Below the pieces are notes generated by a model, which worked only from the letters and a program-made list of their open reading frames with translations, was not told the DNA's origin and ran no database searches. Positions 7,955 through 16,816 of a stretch of DNA of 33,467 nt are shown here, piece after piece (the stretch's first letter is position 1; each line of letters opens with the position of its first letter). The stretch lies in the NCBI GenBank assembly GCA_030637365.1, contig DAOWGR010000088.1:1-33467 (forward strand), read 5' to 3'. A program made the translations under genes and the position numbers. Origin of the DNA: Elusimicrobiota bacterium (GTDB lineage: Bacteria > Elusimicrobiota > Elusimicrobia > Elusimicrobiales > UBA9959).

Positions 7955-8704
7955 TTAGACTTCTCTGGCGAGGGTAAACGCCGCCACTTTGCGCGCCCCG
8001 GCTTTTTTTAGCGTTTTCGCGAGTTCCTCAAGCGTGTTTCCCGTTGTGGCGACATCATCAATCAATATTATATTTTTTCCTTTTATGAGTTTTGGTTTCA
8101 AAGCGCTGAACGCTCCGGAAATATTGGTTTTTCTGGCCTCTTTATTTAAGGTTGCTTGAGGTTTGGTGTTTTTGACGCGGATAACGGCGTCTTTTATAAC
8201 TTCAAAATCTTTTTTTTCGGCTATGATATCGGCCAATAAGTCGCTTTGATTAAAACCTCTTTGAGCCAATTTTTTTCGCGCGAGCGGCACAGGCAATAAA
8301 AAACTGAAATCTTTAAATTCGGAATTTGTTTTTAATGTTTCTCTCATCCATAAGCCGAGTGTTTTTGAGAGATAAGGCTTGCAATTATATTTATATTCAT
8401 GAATAGCGGAACGCATGGGTTCATTGAAAATAAAGGCCGATCTTATAAAAGAGCATTTCGGCTTTATTTTCAGCTTTTTGCAGGGATAACAATGCATCTC
8501 TGAATCTATGGGTTTGCCGCATTTGGCGCAGAAAAAGCCGCTTATTTGTTTTAGCTGCCGGAGGCAAGCCAGGCATAAAATATTTTCATTTAAATGATGA
8601 ATATCATTTTTGCAATGCAGGCATATTCTGGGAAAAAGAATGTTTATGAAGAATTTCAAAAAATTTGAATGAAACACTTTGTTTGTAATTTTTTTTATAT
8701 TCAT
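7955..8704 (-). CDS. comF: ComF family phosphoribosyltransferase-like protein
   Basis: A 249-residue ComF/GntX-family protein, linked in other bacteria to DNA uptake and recombination. The N-terminal zinc ribbon shows paired cysteines (CLHC, CLAC, CAKC, CYPC) and the C-terminal phosphoribosyltransferase domain has the PRPP-loop string LIDDVATTGNT. The family opening LFPRICLHC sits soon after the start, which supports the ATG at 8704 over the in-frame TTG five codons earlier. No other competence gene lies in the window. It follows the SprA-like gene on the same strand after a 123-bp gap with two strong hairpins, so it may be transcribed separately. Confidence 0.9.
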   Translation of the reverse strand: MNIKKITNKVFHSNFLKFFINILFPRICLHCKNDIHHLNENILCLACLRQLKQISGFFCAKCGKPIDSEMHCYPCKKLKIKPKCSFIRSAFIFNEPMRSAIHEYKYNCKPYLSKTLGLWMRETLKTNSEFKDFSFLLPVPLARKKLAQRGFNQSDLLADIIAEKKDFEVIKDAVIRVKNTKPQATLNKEARKTNISGAFSALKPKLIKGKNIILIDDVATTGNTLEELAKTLKKAGARKVAAFTLAREV

Positions 8705-8752
8705 CGCGCTTGTTTGCAATGCTGTTTCGTATTTATTCTATTTCTTGCTTCT

Positions 8753-8788
8753 CCCGCCACTAAAGCCCTCCACTGCGGCTTTGGCGGG
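8753..8788. repeat. GC-rich hairpin, first of a pair
   Basis: The stem CCCGCC plus AAAGCC pairs with GGCTTT plus GGCGGG around a 9-nt loop, with a 3-nt bulge on one side. It stands immediately beside the palindrome at 8789-8811. Together they fill the gap between the SprA-like gene and comF and may end the upstream transcript. Confidence 0.6.
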
Positions 8789-8789
8789 T

Positions 8790-8810
8790 CCGCCGAAGAA
8801 GTAATGGCGG
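8790..8810 (-). repeat. Dispersed 21-bp palindromic element, copy 1
   Basis: Read on the minus strand it is CCGCCATTACTTCTTCGGCGG. The plus-strand sequence at 15530-15550 is the same except for one base. The CCGCC/GGCGG arms make a hairpin. Confidence 0.75.
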
Positions 8811-8827
8811 AGATTTTTGTTTCTTAA

Positions 8828-11800
8828 TTAGAATTGAAATGTGACTGAGCTTCCGATTTGATATGAAAAATATTCCTCTTGTTTAAGGTGTTTATGCCAT
8901 AGTCTTTGAACAGAGGCGTTTAACGCGATTCTAAGATTTTTTGTGGCTTCATAATCGCTGTTTGTATTTAAAGAAAATAATCTTGAATTTTCGGCTATGG
9001 TGATGGGGGATTTTTTGATGGCATAGCTTAATGTGGTGGTCCAAACTATTCTATTGGTAAAAGCCACAATATTTTTCATAAAAGGCAATCTGAGCCCTTT
9101 GGGAATTTTAAAGTCCGAACGCATAAGCAAGCTTGGCGTTAAGGACATGCTGTCTTGAGTGGCGACTCCCAATCCGCTTTCGGTAAAATCCGAAGTATAA
9201 TCCACTTTAGGCGTAAATCTGAATTTGTTTATATCAAATGTTCCCTGAATGGTGGCGTCATTATGTCTGGTATTGCTTACTTTTTGGTTTATGCGCAGAT
9301 CTTTTTTTTCGGAAAGCCGCAAATTATAGCTTATGGCCGCGTCTAAAAAGTCGAAAAATTTAAATCTTAAATCCGTTCCGTAACTGGAGCTTTGTTCAAT
9401 ATCCACCGCTATGTTTTCTTTCGTGTTTTTTGAAAATTTAAAATTTAATGTCGCGTTTTTTGCCCATTTTTCCGTTTTTGTCAGTATTTCAAGCTTGCTC
9501 ATGGAAAACAATATGTCCGGAAAAGTTCTGCTTATGGTTTTGCTTTTGGTTTGGGTTATTTCGGAGCGCTGCACGGTATTTGTAAAATTATTGGTCAAAG
9601 ATATGGTTGAAAAAGGCGCGTATCGCCCTTTTAAGTTATAACCTTCAAACGGCTGCCATCTCTGTGTTGAATTATAAGTGTCTCTTACGGTCAGAGAGTT
9701 TTGCTGAGCTACTGAATTTTCAGGTTTCAGGTCGCGCCTTATCCAGAGATCCTTTTTGGAGTTGTAGCTTTTTTCCACATAGTCCCATGAATCTCCGTCT
9801 TGCAATTGATAATTGGAGGAAATTACCATGGACCTCAAAAGCCTGTTTCGCGGCATTAATTTATTCATATTGAGCGATAGGCTTAGAGCTCCTTGAGAGG
9901 TTCTTCTTATTGTTTTAATTTCACCGGTATCAAATGTGGTGGATGATTGAAGAACGGTTACCGTGGTTACGGACAGATTATTGTTTTCCATCGTGTTAAT
10001 GGAATAATTAAGGCTGGGATTCAGCCAATCAAAAAATCTAAAATTTGAATTAAACCCTGCTGTTTGCTGAAGAGATTTGGGATATTTTAAAGAATTCGCG
10101 GTATTTGATAAATTGAAACGGTCTTCTTTTACTTTTTTTAAATCGTAAGAGGGATTAAATGAAGATCCTTTCCACGGAATAAATGTAAGTTTCGCGCCGT
10201 AATTTCGGCTCACTTCATCAGTATTATAAAGATTTGACAAATCACTTAATTTAGCCGCGTTGTAATTTACTTGGGTTTCATTGATGCCGTAGTTTAAAAC
10301 AACGGTTCTTGGAATTATAAAAAAGTTGAAAGGCGCGCTATAGTTTAAACTGCCGGAATAGGCGTTGTTTTCATCATGCCTTTTAGCCAGATCATATTCC
10401 GTTTTATTTCGCGAATAATTGAGGCCTATTTGCGGAAGTTTGCCAAAGTTGAAATTGCCGCTCGCCGATGTGTTCTGTTTTTTCACCTTTCCCTGCTGAA
10501 GTGAATTAACAAGGTTGTTATTTCCCGTTATAAGTGTATTGGGGGTATCTGTTATTTGATTTGAAACATTTACATTTATCGGGAAAAAACGAAGTTTGGT
10601 AAAGTTTAAATAGCCCGTATTAAGTTCATTATCCTGATTTGAAATGGCTGAAACCGGAGTCTGGAAATTTTTATCCACAAGCCTGTGTTTTCCGCCGAAA
10701 CTCATCCATCCGGGAATATCAAAATTTCCTTCAATTTTTTTCGCGGTTCCCGTTTTTTTCAAAGGTACAGCCAAGTGTATTTCATTAATATAAACCGTTC
10801 CGCTGTAAGTATTTGAATCCGCCGTTTCAATACCCACGGATATCATTGGCACCTGTTGGAGGCTTAAGAGCCCTTTGGATGATACGCTTATATCATAATT
10901 TGATTCGTTTTCGCTCCAAACATCGGGTATATTGTCGCCGTTTATATCTTCCTGCTTAAGCGTAATAAGCCGCCAGCCAGTGAAAGAGTTTAAAGATACG
11001 GAAACCTTTTGATAATTATTATCATCTCCGAGTTTAAGATAAAAATTCGTGTTGGAGGTCGCGCTGCTGTATAAAAGAAACTTAAATTCCTCGTGTTGGG
11101 CGATATTAATCGCTCTGGCGTATTTTCGGTAAACATAAACGGTTGATGAGGAGGATATATTTGAATAATTGAATGAAAGAGACTGTTCTATCAGATTTTC
11201 GGAATTTGTTTCTTTTTGCTGCTTGGCCGCCGAGCCGTAAAGGTCGTTGTAAACAGCGGTGGCGTCTCCTCCCGCGTCATATATGGGCGTATAGCCCGGA
11301 TTATCAACATTGTTTACGGCCAAAACTTCCATAGTTCCGCTATGCGTGCTTTGGCTTATGTTCCAGGTATTGCCCACGACTGATATTCTGGCTATTTTAA
11401 TTGTGCCGGTGGAAGTTCCGCCGGGCGTTTGTTTTAATGATATTCGGATTTGTTTTATGGCATTCCATTTGTATGTGTCGCTTGATGTTATATGGAGAGA
11501 TGTGTAAAGAGTATGCCAGCCGCTAAAATCTATATTGTTTTTTGTATTTAGACTGTCATCATTGTCTATAAAAAGCGAACTGTTGACATAACCGAAGTCT
11601 CCGCCGGTATAATCTTGGGGATCCAGGCGGCCGTTCCTGTTTAAGTCCGCGGAATCCAGGCGGCCGTTATCTTCGCCATAGCGCTTCCAATGGTCATCGT
11701 GCGGCTTGTAAAGCCAGCCTATATCTTCATCATTTGAAAGTTGTCCGTCGCAATTTAAATCTTCGCTTTTGGGCGCGCCGTGAATATCTATTCCGTTTGA

Positions 11801-14206
11801 ACAGTTAAAAGACTGTCCGCTTTTTCCGTCCGCGTCTTCGCTGATTTGGCCGAGATGAAAATTTATTTGAGGGCCGGGAATTCCAATTGAGTTTTCTCCG
11901 TAAGCTACAAATTCAAAAGTGTTTTTTTGAGAAAAATCAAGGCCCGTATTGGAAAAAGGATACACTATTGATATTTCCGGCGATATGTTGAAATCATAAT
12001 TAACGGTCAATACCTGCTGGTCTCCCTCGCTTGTTGACGCGGAATTTATTGTTTTGGATTTAATATCTTCGCTTGCCCACGCTAAAGCCGAGGGATACGC
12101 GGGATTTTCCGTCGGGTTTGCGGCTATATGCCAGAAATTATGGTCCAAAGAAGGAGTGTCGTCCTGTTTAACGCCTTCCATATTGTCTATAAGAGCGAAA
12201 TCATTCAGATTGGGTTTGACTATTGATTGGGCGGCTTCCGCCTGTAAATTGGCTTTGATGCCGAGCAGATTCAGATTTTTCAGCTGCGCGTCCCCTTCAT
12301 AAACAAGCATGCTGTTTGTTAAATCGGTTATGTTCGGCACGGTATTTGTTTTCATGCCGCCCTGATACAGCAGAGAACTGCCGAATGATAAATGGGAGCT
12401 TAAATCATAAGAAACTCTTCCGCCGATAAGTGAAAGACTGCCTGCGCCTCCGAAAGGAGCGACTTCATAAGTAATGGTAATGGCGCTGTCCGATTTTATT
12501 TTGTCGGGATGATAAAAAGTTATGAATCCCGAATCATAATCTATAAAATAAGATTCATTGCGCCTGAGTTTTACTTTGTCAATTGTCACGAAATCCGAAT
12601 GGGTGACAATATTGGGCTCAAGCATAAATGTTTTAAAACGATGATAATATTCCACTCTTATCAGGCGTTTTGACACGGGCGAAGGCGCGTAAATCTGCGT
12701 GTCGGGCTCGGTGGAATTATCAAGCGTGAATTGTTTGTCAAGATAAAATATGCCTTGTTCAAAATCCACATGAATGGTTTCGGGGTAAGTTTGTTGGGGC
12801 GATAAGCCGCTTCCCACATTATTCCTGGTTAAGTCCTGAACTTTTAATGAAAAACTGCCTCTGCCGTCGTCGCGGACAATATTCATCTGCCCTATGGAAT
12901 AATAGGTTTTTAACTCTCTTTGCCAGCCAGTCTCCGAATTGTTGTTTATGTAAATATCGTTTTGCGTTTTTATAAGTTTGAAATTTCCGCTTCCGCCCGA
13001 GCCGGTATTCGCCGATGACGGATTTTCCGAAAGTTTGAATCCGCTTGAATTTTTAAAATCAATGATTATCACTTCCTGCGAATCTAAAGCTCTGTTAAAA
13101 GTCAGTATGCCTTTGATATAGTCGATATTATAATCCAAGCCGGGATTTAATCGTTCAAATTTGCCGGTATAGGTGGAAGTCTGGACATCAAGGTCATCGG
13201 CTGTCATATTAAAAATCGTTATGCCGTCGGCGACGGCTTGCTGTTGCTTGTCTATATAAATTGCTTCGCTGTTTGGCTCCAAAGGAAGGCGCGCCGGATT
13301 TCCGAAAGTTAAATCATAATATTTTCTTCTCAGATAGCTTATATCGGAAATGTCCGTGGCTTGAAATTGCGTATTGCCCGTGAATTGTTTTGTTTTTGTC
13401 TGGCCTTTCGTGCGGCTGCCTATGAAAGTAAAACTGAATTTTTTGGTTTTTAAATCCGCTCTTATTCCAAAGAGCTGCTTATTATACGATACGAATTCGG
13501 TTGAGGGCAGAGACAGGTTAATATCGCCGAAAGCGATGTTTTGCACCACTTCTTGGGGGTCTCCTCTATATACCACGGAAATATCCTGTCTGTCTTCTTT
13601 TGTGTCGTCATAGTCCACATTCACATTTATTTTATTTCCGACTTTGCCCTGCATGCGCACCTGAAGCTGTTGATTGATTTCAAAAAGGCCGGATGATTTC
13701 GGGCGGGTAACGGTTTTTTGCTCATTTAAATATTTTTTTCCGGAATAATTGAAGCTTATTATTTTTCTTCCGGTAACCGATAAAGAGGTTCCATAAGATG
13801 TAAATTCCACTTCCGGCGCGGGAAGCGCGGGAATATTTGTTGAGATCGCCACATAAATCGGCGCCGGCGCAATAGCTTTTTCAAATTGTCCGGTTTCAAT
13901 TTTTTCACGGACTTTATTCCATGAGCTTGGAGAATAATTTGAAATCGGCAATTCTTCAAAAATTATTTCAGGGTCGGCTTGAGGAGTCGTGGATTTTTTT
14001 ATTTCAGTTTTTAAAATGGCGGCCGAATCCGGCCTTTCAAGAAGCATGAATCTTGAAGACGGCTCCGGCGTTGGAGCTATGTAATCTTCGCTTTGGCCGT
14101 CTGATGGACATAGCCCATTGTTACGGCATCCGACATAGTCTTGAGAATACGCTCGCGCGCTTGCGAGGTTCAATAATATTAAAAATATATATATCAATTT
14201 ATACAT
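8828..14206 (-). CDS. SprA-like giant outer-membrane beta-barrel protein
   Basis: A 1792-residue secreted protein, the largest gene here. A signal peptide (MYKLIYIFLILL, then SARAYSQ) begins at the ATG at 14206; an upstream in-frame TTG would put ten polar residues in front of it. Residues about 175-300 resemble the SprA N-terminal domain: GKVGNKINVNVDYD, FGDINLSLP, then YNKQLFGIRADL. Two YxIDYxxGxITF repeats follow. Near residues 815-870 there are Asp/Asn-rich calcium-type loops (DLNCDGQLSNDED and DLNRNGRLDPQD). The C-terminal half is rich in alternating beta strands and the last residue is Phe, as in outer-membrane barrels. In Bacteroidota, SprA is the roughly 2400-residue pore of the type IX secretion system; this homolog is shorter. 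No other type IX gene is visible. It is divergent from lptF over a 58-bp gap. Confidence 0.75.
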   Translation of the reverse strand: MYKLIYIFLILLNLASARAYSQDYVGCRNNGLCPSDGQSEDYIAPTPEPSSRFMLLERPDSAAILKTEIKKSTTPQADPEIIFEELPISNYSPSSWNKVREKIETGQFEKAIAPAPIYVAISTNIPALPAPEVEFTSYGTSLSVTGRKIISFNYSGKKYLNEQKTVTRPKSSGLFEINQQLQVRMQGKVGNKINVNVDYDDTKEDRQDISVVYRGDPQEVVQNIAFGDINLSLPSTEFVSYNKQLFGIRADLKTKKFSFTFIGSRTKGQTKTKQFTGNTQFQATDISDISYLRRKYYDLTFGNPARLPLEPNSEAIYIDKQQQAVADGITIFNMTADDLDVQTSTYTGKFERLNPGLDYNIDYIKGILTFNRALDSQEVIIIDFKNSSGFKLSENPSSANTGSGGSGNFKLIKTQNDIYINNNSETGWQRELKTYYSIGQMNIVRDDGRGSFSLKVQDLTRNNVGSGLSPQQTYPETIHVDFEQGIFYLDKQFTLDNSTEPDTQIYAPSPVSKRLIRVEYYHRFKTFMLEPNIVTHSDFVTIDKVKLRRNESYFIDYDSGFITFYHPDKIKSDSAITITYEVAPFGGAGSLSLIGGRVSYDLSSHLSFGSSLLYQGGMKTNTVPNITDLTNSMLVYEGDAQLKNLNLLGIKANLQAEAAQSIVKPNLNDFALIDNMEGVKQDDTPSLDHNFWHIAANPTENPAYPSALAWASEDIKSKTINSASTSEGDQQVLTVNYDFNISPEISIVYPFSNTGLDFSQKNTFEFVAYGENSIGIPGPQINFHLGQISEDADGKSGQSFNCSNGIDIHGAPKSEDLNCDGQLSNDEDIGWLYKPHDDHWKRYGEDNGRLDSADLNRNGRLDPQDYTGGDFGYVNSSLFIDNDDSLNTKNNIDFSGWHTLYTSLHITSSDTYKWNAIKQIRISLKQTPGGTSTGTIKIARISVVGNTWNISQSTHSGTMEVLAVNNVDNPGYTPIYDAGGDATAVYNDLYGSAAKQQKETNSENLIEQSLSFNYSNISSSSTVYVYRKYARAINIAQHEEFKFLLYSSATSNTNFYLKLGDDNNYQKVSVSLNSFTGWRLITLKQEDINGDNIPDVWSENESNYDISVSSKGLLSLQQVPMISVGIETADSNTYSGTVYINEIHLAVPLKKTGTAKKIEGNFDIPGWMSFGGKHRLVDKNFQTPVSAISNQDNELNTGYLNFTKLRFFPINVNVSNQITDTPNTLITGNNNLVNSLQQGKVKKQNTSASGNFNFGKLPQIGLNYSRNKTEYDLAKRHDENNAYSGSLNYSAPFNFFIIPRTVVLNYGINETQVNYNAAKLSDLSNLYNTDEVSRNYGAKLTFIPWKGSSFNPSYDLKKVKEDRFNLSNTANSLKYPKSLQQTAGFNSNFRFFDWLNPSLNYSINTMENNNLSVTTVTVLQSSTTFDTGEIKTIRRTSQGALSLSLNMNKLMPRNRLLRSMVISSNYQLQDGDSWDYVEKSYNSKKDLWIRRDLKPENSVAQQNSLTVRDTYNSTQRWQPFEGYNLKGRYAPFSTISLTNNFTNTVQRSEITQTKSKTISRTFPDILFSMSKLEILTKTEKWAKNATLNFKFSKNTKENIAVDIEQSSSYGTDLRFKFFDFLDAAISYNLRLSEKKDLRINQKVSNTRHNDATIQGTFDINKFRFTPKVDYTSDFTESGLGVATQDSMSLTPSLLMRSDFKIPKGLRLPFMKNIVAFTNRIVWTTTLSYAIKKSPITIAENSRLFSLNTNSDYEATKNLRIALNASVQRLWHKHLKQEEYFSYQIGSSVTFQF

Positions 14207-14213
14207 TAATTTA

Positions 14214-14219
14214 TATTTA
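14214..14219 (-). promoter_or_regulatory. Possible -10 element of the SprA-like gene
   Basis: TAAATA preceded by TG at the extended -10 position lies 7 bp before the ATG. No Shine-Dalgarno sequence is present. Confidence 0.3.
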
Positions 14220-14251
14220 ACAGACCCATCATTCAATAATCCAATATATGA

Positions 14252-14257
14252 TAGAAT
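14252..14257 (+). promoter_or_regulatory. Possible -10 element of lptF
   Basis: TAGAAT lies 7 bp before the ATG at 14265, and the leader has no Shine-Dalgarno sequence. Together with the opposite box at 14214-14219 it makes a compact divergent promoter. Confidence 0.35.
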
Positions 14258-14264
14258 AATTTAA

Positions 14265-15380
14265 ATGCGAATTCCTATCTTTCAGAGGTATATTTTAAAG
14301 GTTTTCATTCCTTTTTTTCTGCTTTCAACCTTTCTTTTTACCGCTTTGTTCATGATGGTTAACTTTATGCAGATTATTCATCGCGGCATATTAAGCGGTT
14401 TTTCATTTTATTTTCTTTTTAAAACGCTTGTTTTTCTCATTCCAAATATTTTCTCCATGGTGCTGCCGCTGGCGTTTTTAATGGCCACTTTGCTGAGTTT
14501 GGGGCAATTATCCGGCGATGGGGAAATTATGGCCATGCGCGCGGGAGGGTATTCATTTAAAGAAATTTTGACATCTCTTTTAGCGAGTTCTCTTGTTGTC
14601 GTTTTTTTGCTTGTTTTTATAACTAATTGGTTCGGACCGCTATCTCTCAAAAAATCCAATGATTATGTTCTGGCGATGGTAAATAAAATCACCAAATTGG
14701 AGCTGCGCGCCCAAACATTTCAGAAAATATCGGATTGGGAGATATATTCGGACGAGGTTGATAATAAGGCGCAAAAGCTTTTAAATGTTAAATTATCCAG
14801 AACATTTAAAAAATCCGATAATAATTCTTTATGGTTGTTAAAAATTGACGCGAAAGAAGGCAGTTATAGGATTATTAAAGAAAAGGGCTTATTGATGAAA
14901 TTTGGAAACGGCAGGTTTAATCAGGTTGATTTTAAGAATAATGAAACGCTGGTGCACGGAACTTTTAAAGCCTATGAAACGCTTATTCCTTTTTTTTCAA
15001 AAAGCACTTTGAACAGAAAACTTTATCCAAAAGAAATGCAAAGTTTTGAGCTTCTTGATAAGATTAAAGCCAATGCCTTAAGTCAAAGCATGCTTATGAA
15101 ATACAAGGTTGATTTTATCACAAGATTCACAATGGTTTTGTCTCCCGTCATATTTTTTTTAATAGGCGCGCCTCTGGGGCTTTTGCTTGAAAAAAAAGGG
15201 AAGGCGATGGGTTTTTCTTTAACTTTATTGATAATTTTCATTTATTACGGCATTAGCGTAATATCCATGGCGCTCGCGAAAAAACACGGAATATTTTTTC
15301 CTTGGATATTATATGTTCCTCCTATTTTGGGTTTCGCGGCGGGAGCTTATATTTGGAGGGCGAAGCTGTATTTAAAGTAG
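14265..15380 (+). CDS. lptF: LPS export permease of the LptF/LptG (YjgP/YjgQ) family, LptF-like
   Basis: A 371-residue inner-membrane protein with the family layout: three helices up to about residue 115, a periplasmic beta-jellyroll domain of roughly 150 residues, then three more helices. Family strings include IPNIFSMVLPLAFLMATLLSLGQLSGDGEIMAMRAGGYS, seen here as separate short blocks around residues 61-100. LptF and LptG with the LptB ATPase extract lipopolysaccharide from the inner membrane and pass it to the LptC/LptA bridge. Assignment to F and not G rests on the SLGQLSGDGEI block and on gene order, so it is less certain than the family. It is followed by a second family member, lptG, after a 270-bp repeat-filled gap, which is unusual because these genes are normally adjacent. 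Confidence 0.85.
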   Translation: MRIPIFQRYILKVFIPFFLLSTFLFTALFMMVNFMQIIHRGILSGFSFYFLFKTLVFLIPNIFSMVLPLAFLMATLLSLGQLSGDGEIMAMRAGGYSFKEILTSLLASSLVVVFLLVFITNWFGPLSLKKSNDYVLAMVNKITKLELRAQTFQKISDWEIYSDEVDNKAQKLLNVKLSRTFKKSDNNSLWLLKIDAKEGSYRIIKEKGLLMKFGNGRFNQVDFKNNETLVHGTFKAYETLIPFFSKSTLNRKLYPKEMQSFELLDKIKANALSQSMLMKYKVDFITRFTMVLSPVIFFLIGAPLGLLLEKKGKAMGFSLTLLIIFIYYGISVISMALAKKHGIFFPWILYVPPILGFAAGAYIWRAKLYLK

Positions 15381-15382
15381 CC

Positions 15383-15399
15383 GCAGAGCGGAGCTCTGC
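15383..15399 (+). terminator. Perfect 7-bp hairpin right after lptF
   Basis: GCAGAGC and GCTCTGC pair across a 3-nt loop, 2 bp after the lptF stop. No T-run follows, so its role as a terminator is doubtful. Confidence 0.4.
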
Positions 15400-15413
15400 T
15401 TAAAGAAGCAAGA

Positions 15414-15508
15414 GGCACCCTTAGGAATCTGGTCGTTCACATAGTTTGCGACACTTGATGAAGCATAGCTTCCATGTTCCGAAAGATTCCAAGGCTATGC
15501 CAGGTGCC
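15414..15508. repeat. Nested inverted repeat in the lptF-lptG gap
   Basis: Three pairs of arms nest around one centre: GGCACC (15414) with GGTGCC (15503), GGAATCT (15424) with AGATTCC (15484), and, inside out of register, GCATAGC (15463) with GCTATGC (15494). The last pair cannot form at the same time as the second, so alternative folds are possible. Confidence 0.55.
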
Positions 15509-15529
15509 GTGACGCGGACTATGTCCATC

Positions 15530-15550
15530 CCGCCATTACTGCTTCGGCGG
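15530..15550 (+). repeat. Dispersed 21-bp palindromic element, copy 2
   Basis: CCGCCATTACTGCTTCGGCGG differs by one base from the inverted copy at 8790-8810. Both copies lie in gaps that flank the SprA-lptF region. Confidence 0.75.
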
Positions 15551-15578
15551 GCAAGGCAGACGGGGCCGAGGCTATGCT

Positions 15579-15605
15579 CCACGGGACCATGGGCTTGTCC
15601 CGTGG
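15579..15605. repeat. Perfect 9-bp hairpin upstream of lptG
   Basis: CCACGGGAC (15579-15587) and GTCCCGTGG (15597-15605) pair around a 9-nt loop. It ends 45 bp before the lptG start and could affect read-through from lptF. Confidence 0.6.
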
Positions 15606-15650
15606 TCTCATGGTAAACTCTGAACTTTAAACTGATATTGATAGGAGAAT

Positions 15651-16736
15651 ATGAGCAAAATTTTTCCAAAATATATAGCGGCGTCTTTTTTTGGGCCTTT
15701 TTTCTTCGGCCTTGGAATATTTACCGCTTTGATTTTTTTTGGCACGCTTTTTGATAAATTGAACATATTCATGCGCGCGGGATCAAACTTAAGTTTATTT
15801 GTGAAATATCTTTTATGCCAATTGCCATATTACGCGGCGCAGGTTATTCCCATGGCAACGCTTTTGGCTGTTTTATTCGCGCTTGGAGACTTTATCAAAA
15901 GGGGAGAATGGAAGGCCGGGCAAGCCGGCGGGTACAGGCCGCTAACCATGATAATGCCGCTTTTGCTTTGTTCTTTGATAGTGGCTGTTTTTCATTTCGC
16001 GCTTATAGAATTTGTTTCTCCCGTTTTATACATGAAATCCCAAAGGATTTATCATTCAGAGTTAAAGGGAAAAAAAGACTGGGGAAATATGGCGCGCAAA
16101 AATGTGTCTTTTTTTGCCGGTGAAGGAACTTTTATTTCAGCCAATGTTTTTAACGGTAAAACCCGGAGTATGGAAAAAGCTGTGGTTGATATTTATAAAG
16201 ACGGAGAGATGTCTGTTGAAATATCGGCGAAAAGAGCGTATTGGGACAAAGAAAGCGCGAGGTGGATATTTTTAAACGGAGCGCTTACAAAATATGATGA
16301 TGACAGGCCTTTGACCAAAAGCTTTGATGTGTATAAATCGGAATTTTTAATTCATCCTGAAAAACTGGTTTTCAAGGAGCTTGTAGCGGATGGAATTTCA
16401 ATAAGAAAACTTTTAAATAGAATTGATAAACTGCGCTTTATCGGTTCCAGTATTATAGCTGAAAAAACTCTTCTTTATTATAAGCTGGCTTTTACTCTTT
16501 CAAATTTTGTCATGGCCATGATAGGCATTGTGGTTATACTTTTCTTTAACAGAGTAAATAATATGTTCAATATCGGTATTGCCATTTCGTTGGGATTTCT
16601 TTTATGGGCTTTTATGACAATTTCTTCATCAGCCGGAGTGTCTGAAGTTCTTTCGCCGGTTTGGGCCGGGTTCGGGCCGCTTGTGTTGTTTTTTCTGATA
16701 GCTCTGTTCGGAATGAGAAAAGCGAAAATAATATAA
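15651..16736 (+). CDS. lptG: LPS export permease of the LptF/LptG family, LptG-like
   Basis: A 361-residue second YjgP/YjgQ-family permease with the same six-helix plus periplasmic jellyroll layout. The family block LPYYAAQVIPMATLLAVLF lies at residues 52-70, followed by the weaker GDFIKRGEWKAGQAGGY, where most homologs have an acidic residue and MRA. The ATG at 15651 has AGGAG 6 bp upstream. It should form the transmembrane heterodimer with the LptF-like protein for lipopolysaccharide extraction. No lptB, lptA or lptC lies in the window, so the ATPase and bridge must be elsewhere. The periplasmic part carries many lysines, and the C-terminal helices match the family well (AMIGIVVILFFNR). Confidence 0.85.
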   Translation: MSKIFPKYIAASFFGPFFFGLGIFTALIFFGTLFDKLNIFMRAGSNLSLFVKYLLCQLPYYAAQVIPMATLLAVLFALGDFIKRGEWKAGQAGGYRPLTMIMPLLLCSLIVAVFHFALIEFVSPVLYMKSQRIYHSELKGKKDWGNMARKNVSFFAGEGTFISANVFNGKTRSMEKAVVDIYKDGEMSVEISAKRAYWDKESARWIFLNGALTKYDDDRPLTKSFDVYKSEFLIHPEKLVFKELVADGISIRKLLNRIDKLRFIGSSIIAEKTLLYYKLAFTLSNFVMAMIGIVVILFFNRVNNMFNIGIAISLGFLLWAFMTISSSAGVSEVLSPVWAGFGPLVLFFLIALFGMRKAKII

Positions 16737-16816
16737 ATAAATAGTAATCAGAGAGTGGAAAGCAGTGAGTAGTTAACGGCATGGCAATGCGACTGCTATG
16801 GGCAAAAGAGGGAATT

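Noticed and set aside
15421..15669. Minus-strand open frame in the lptF-lptG gap
   Set aside because: It is made of inverted repeats, has no ribosome site and overlaps the lptG start.
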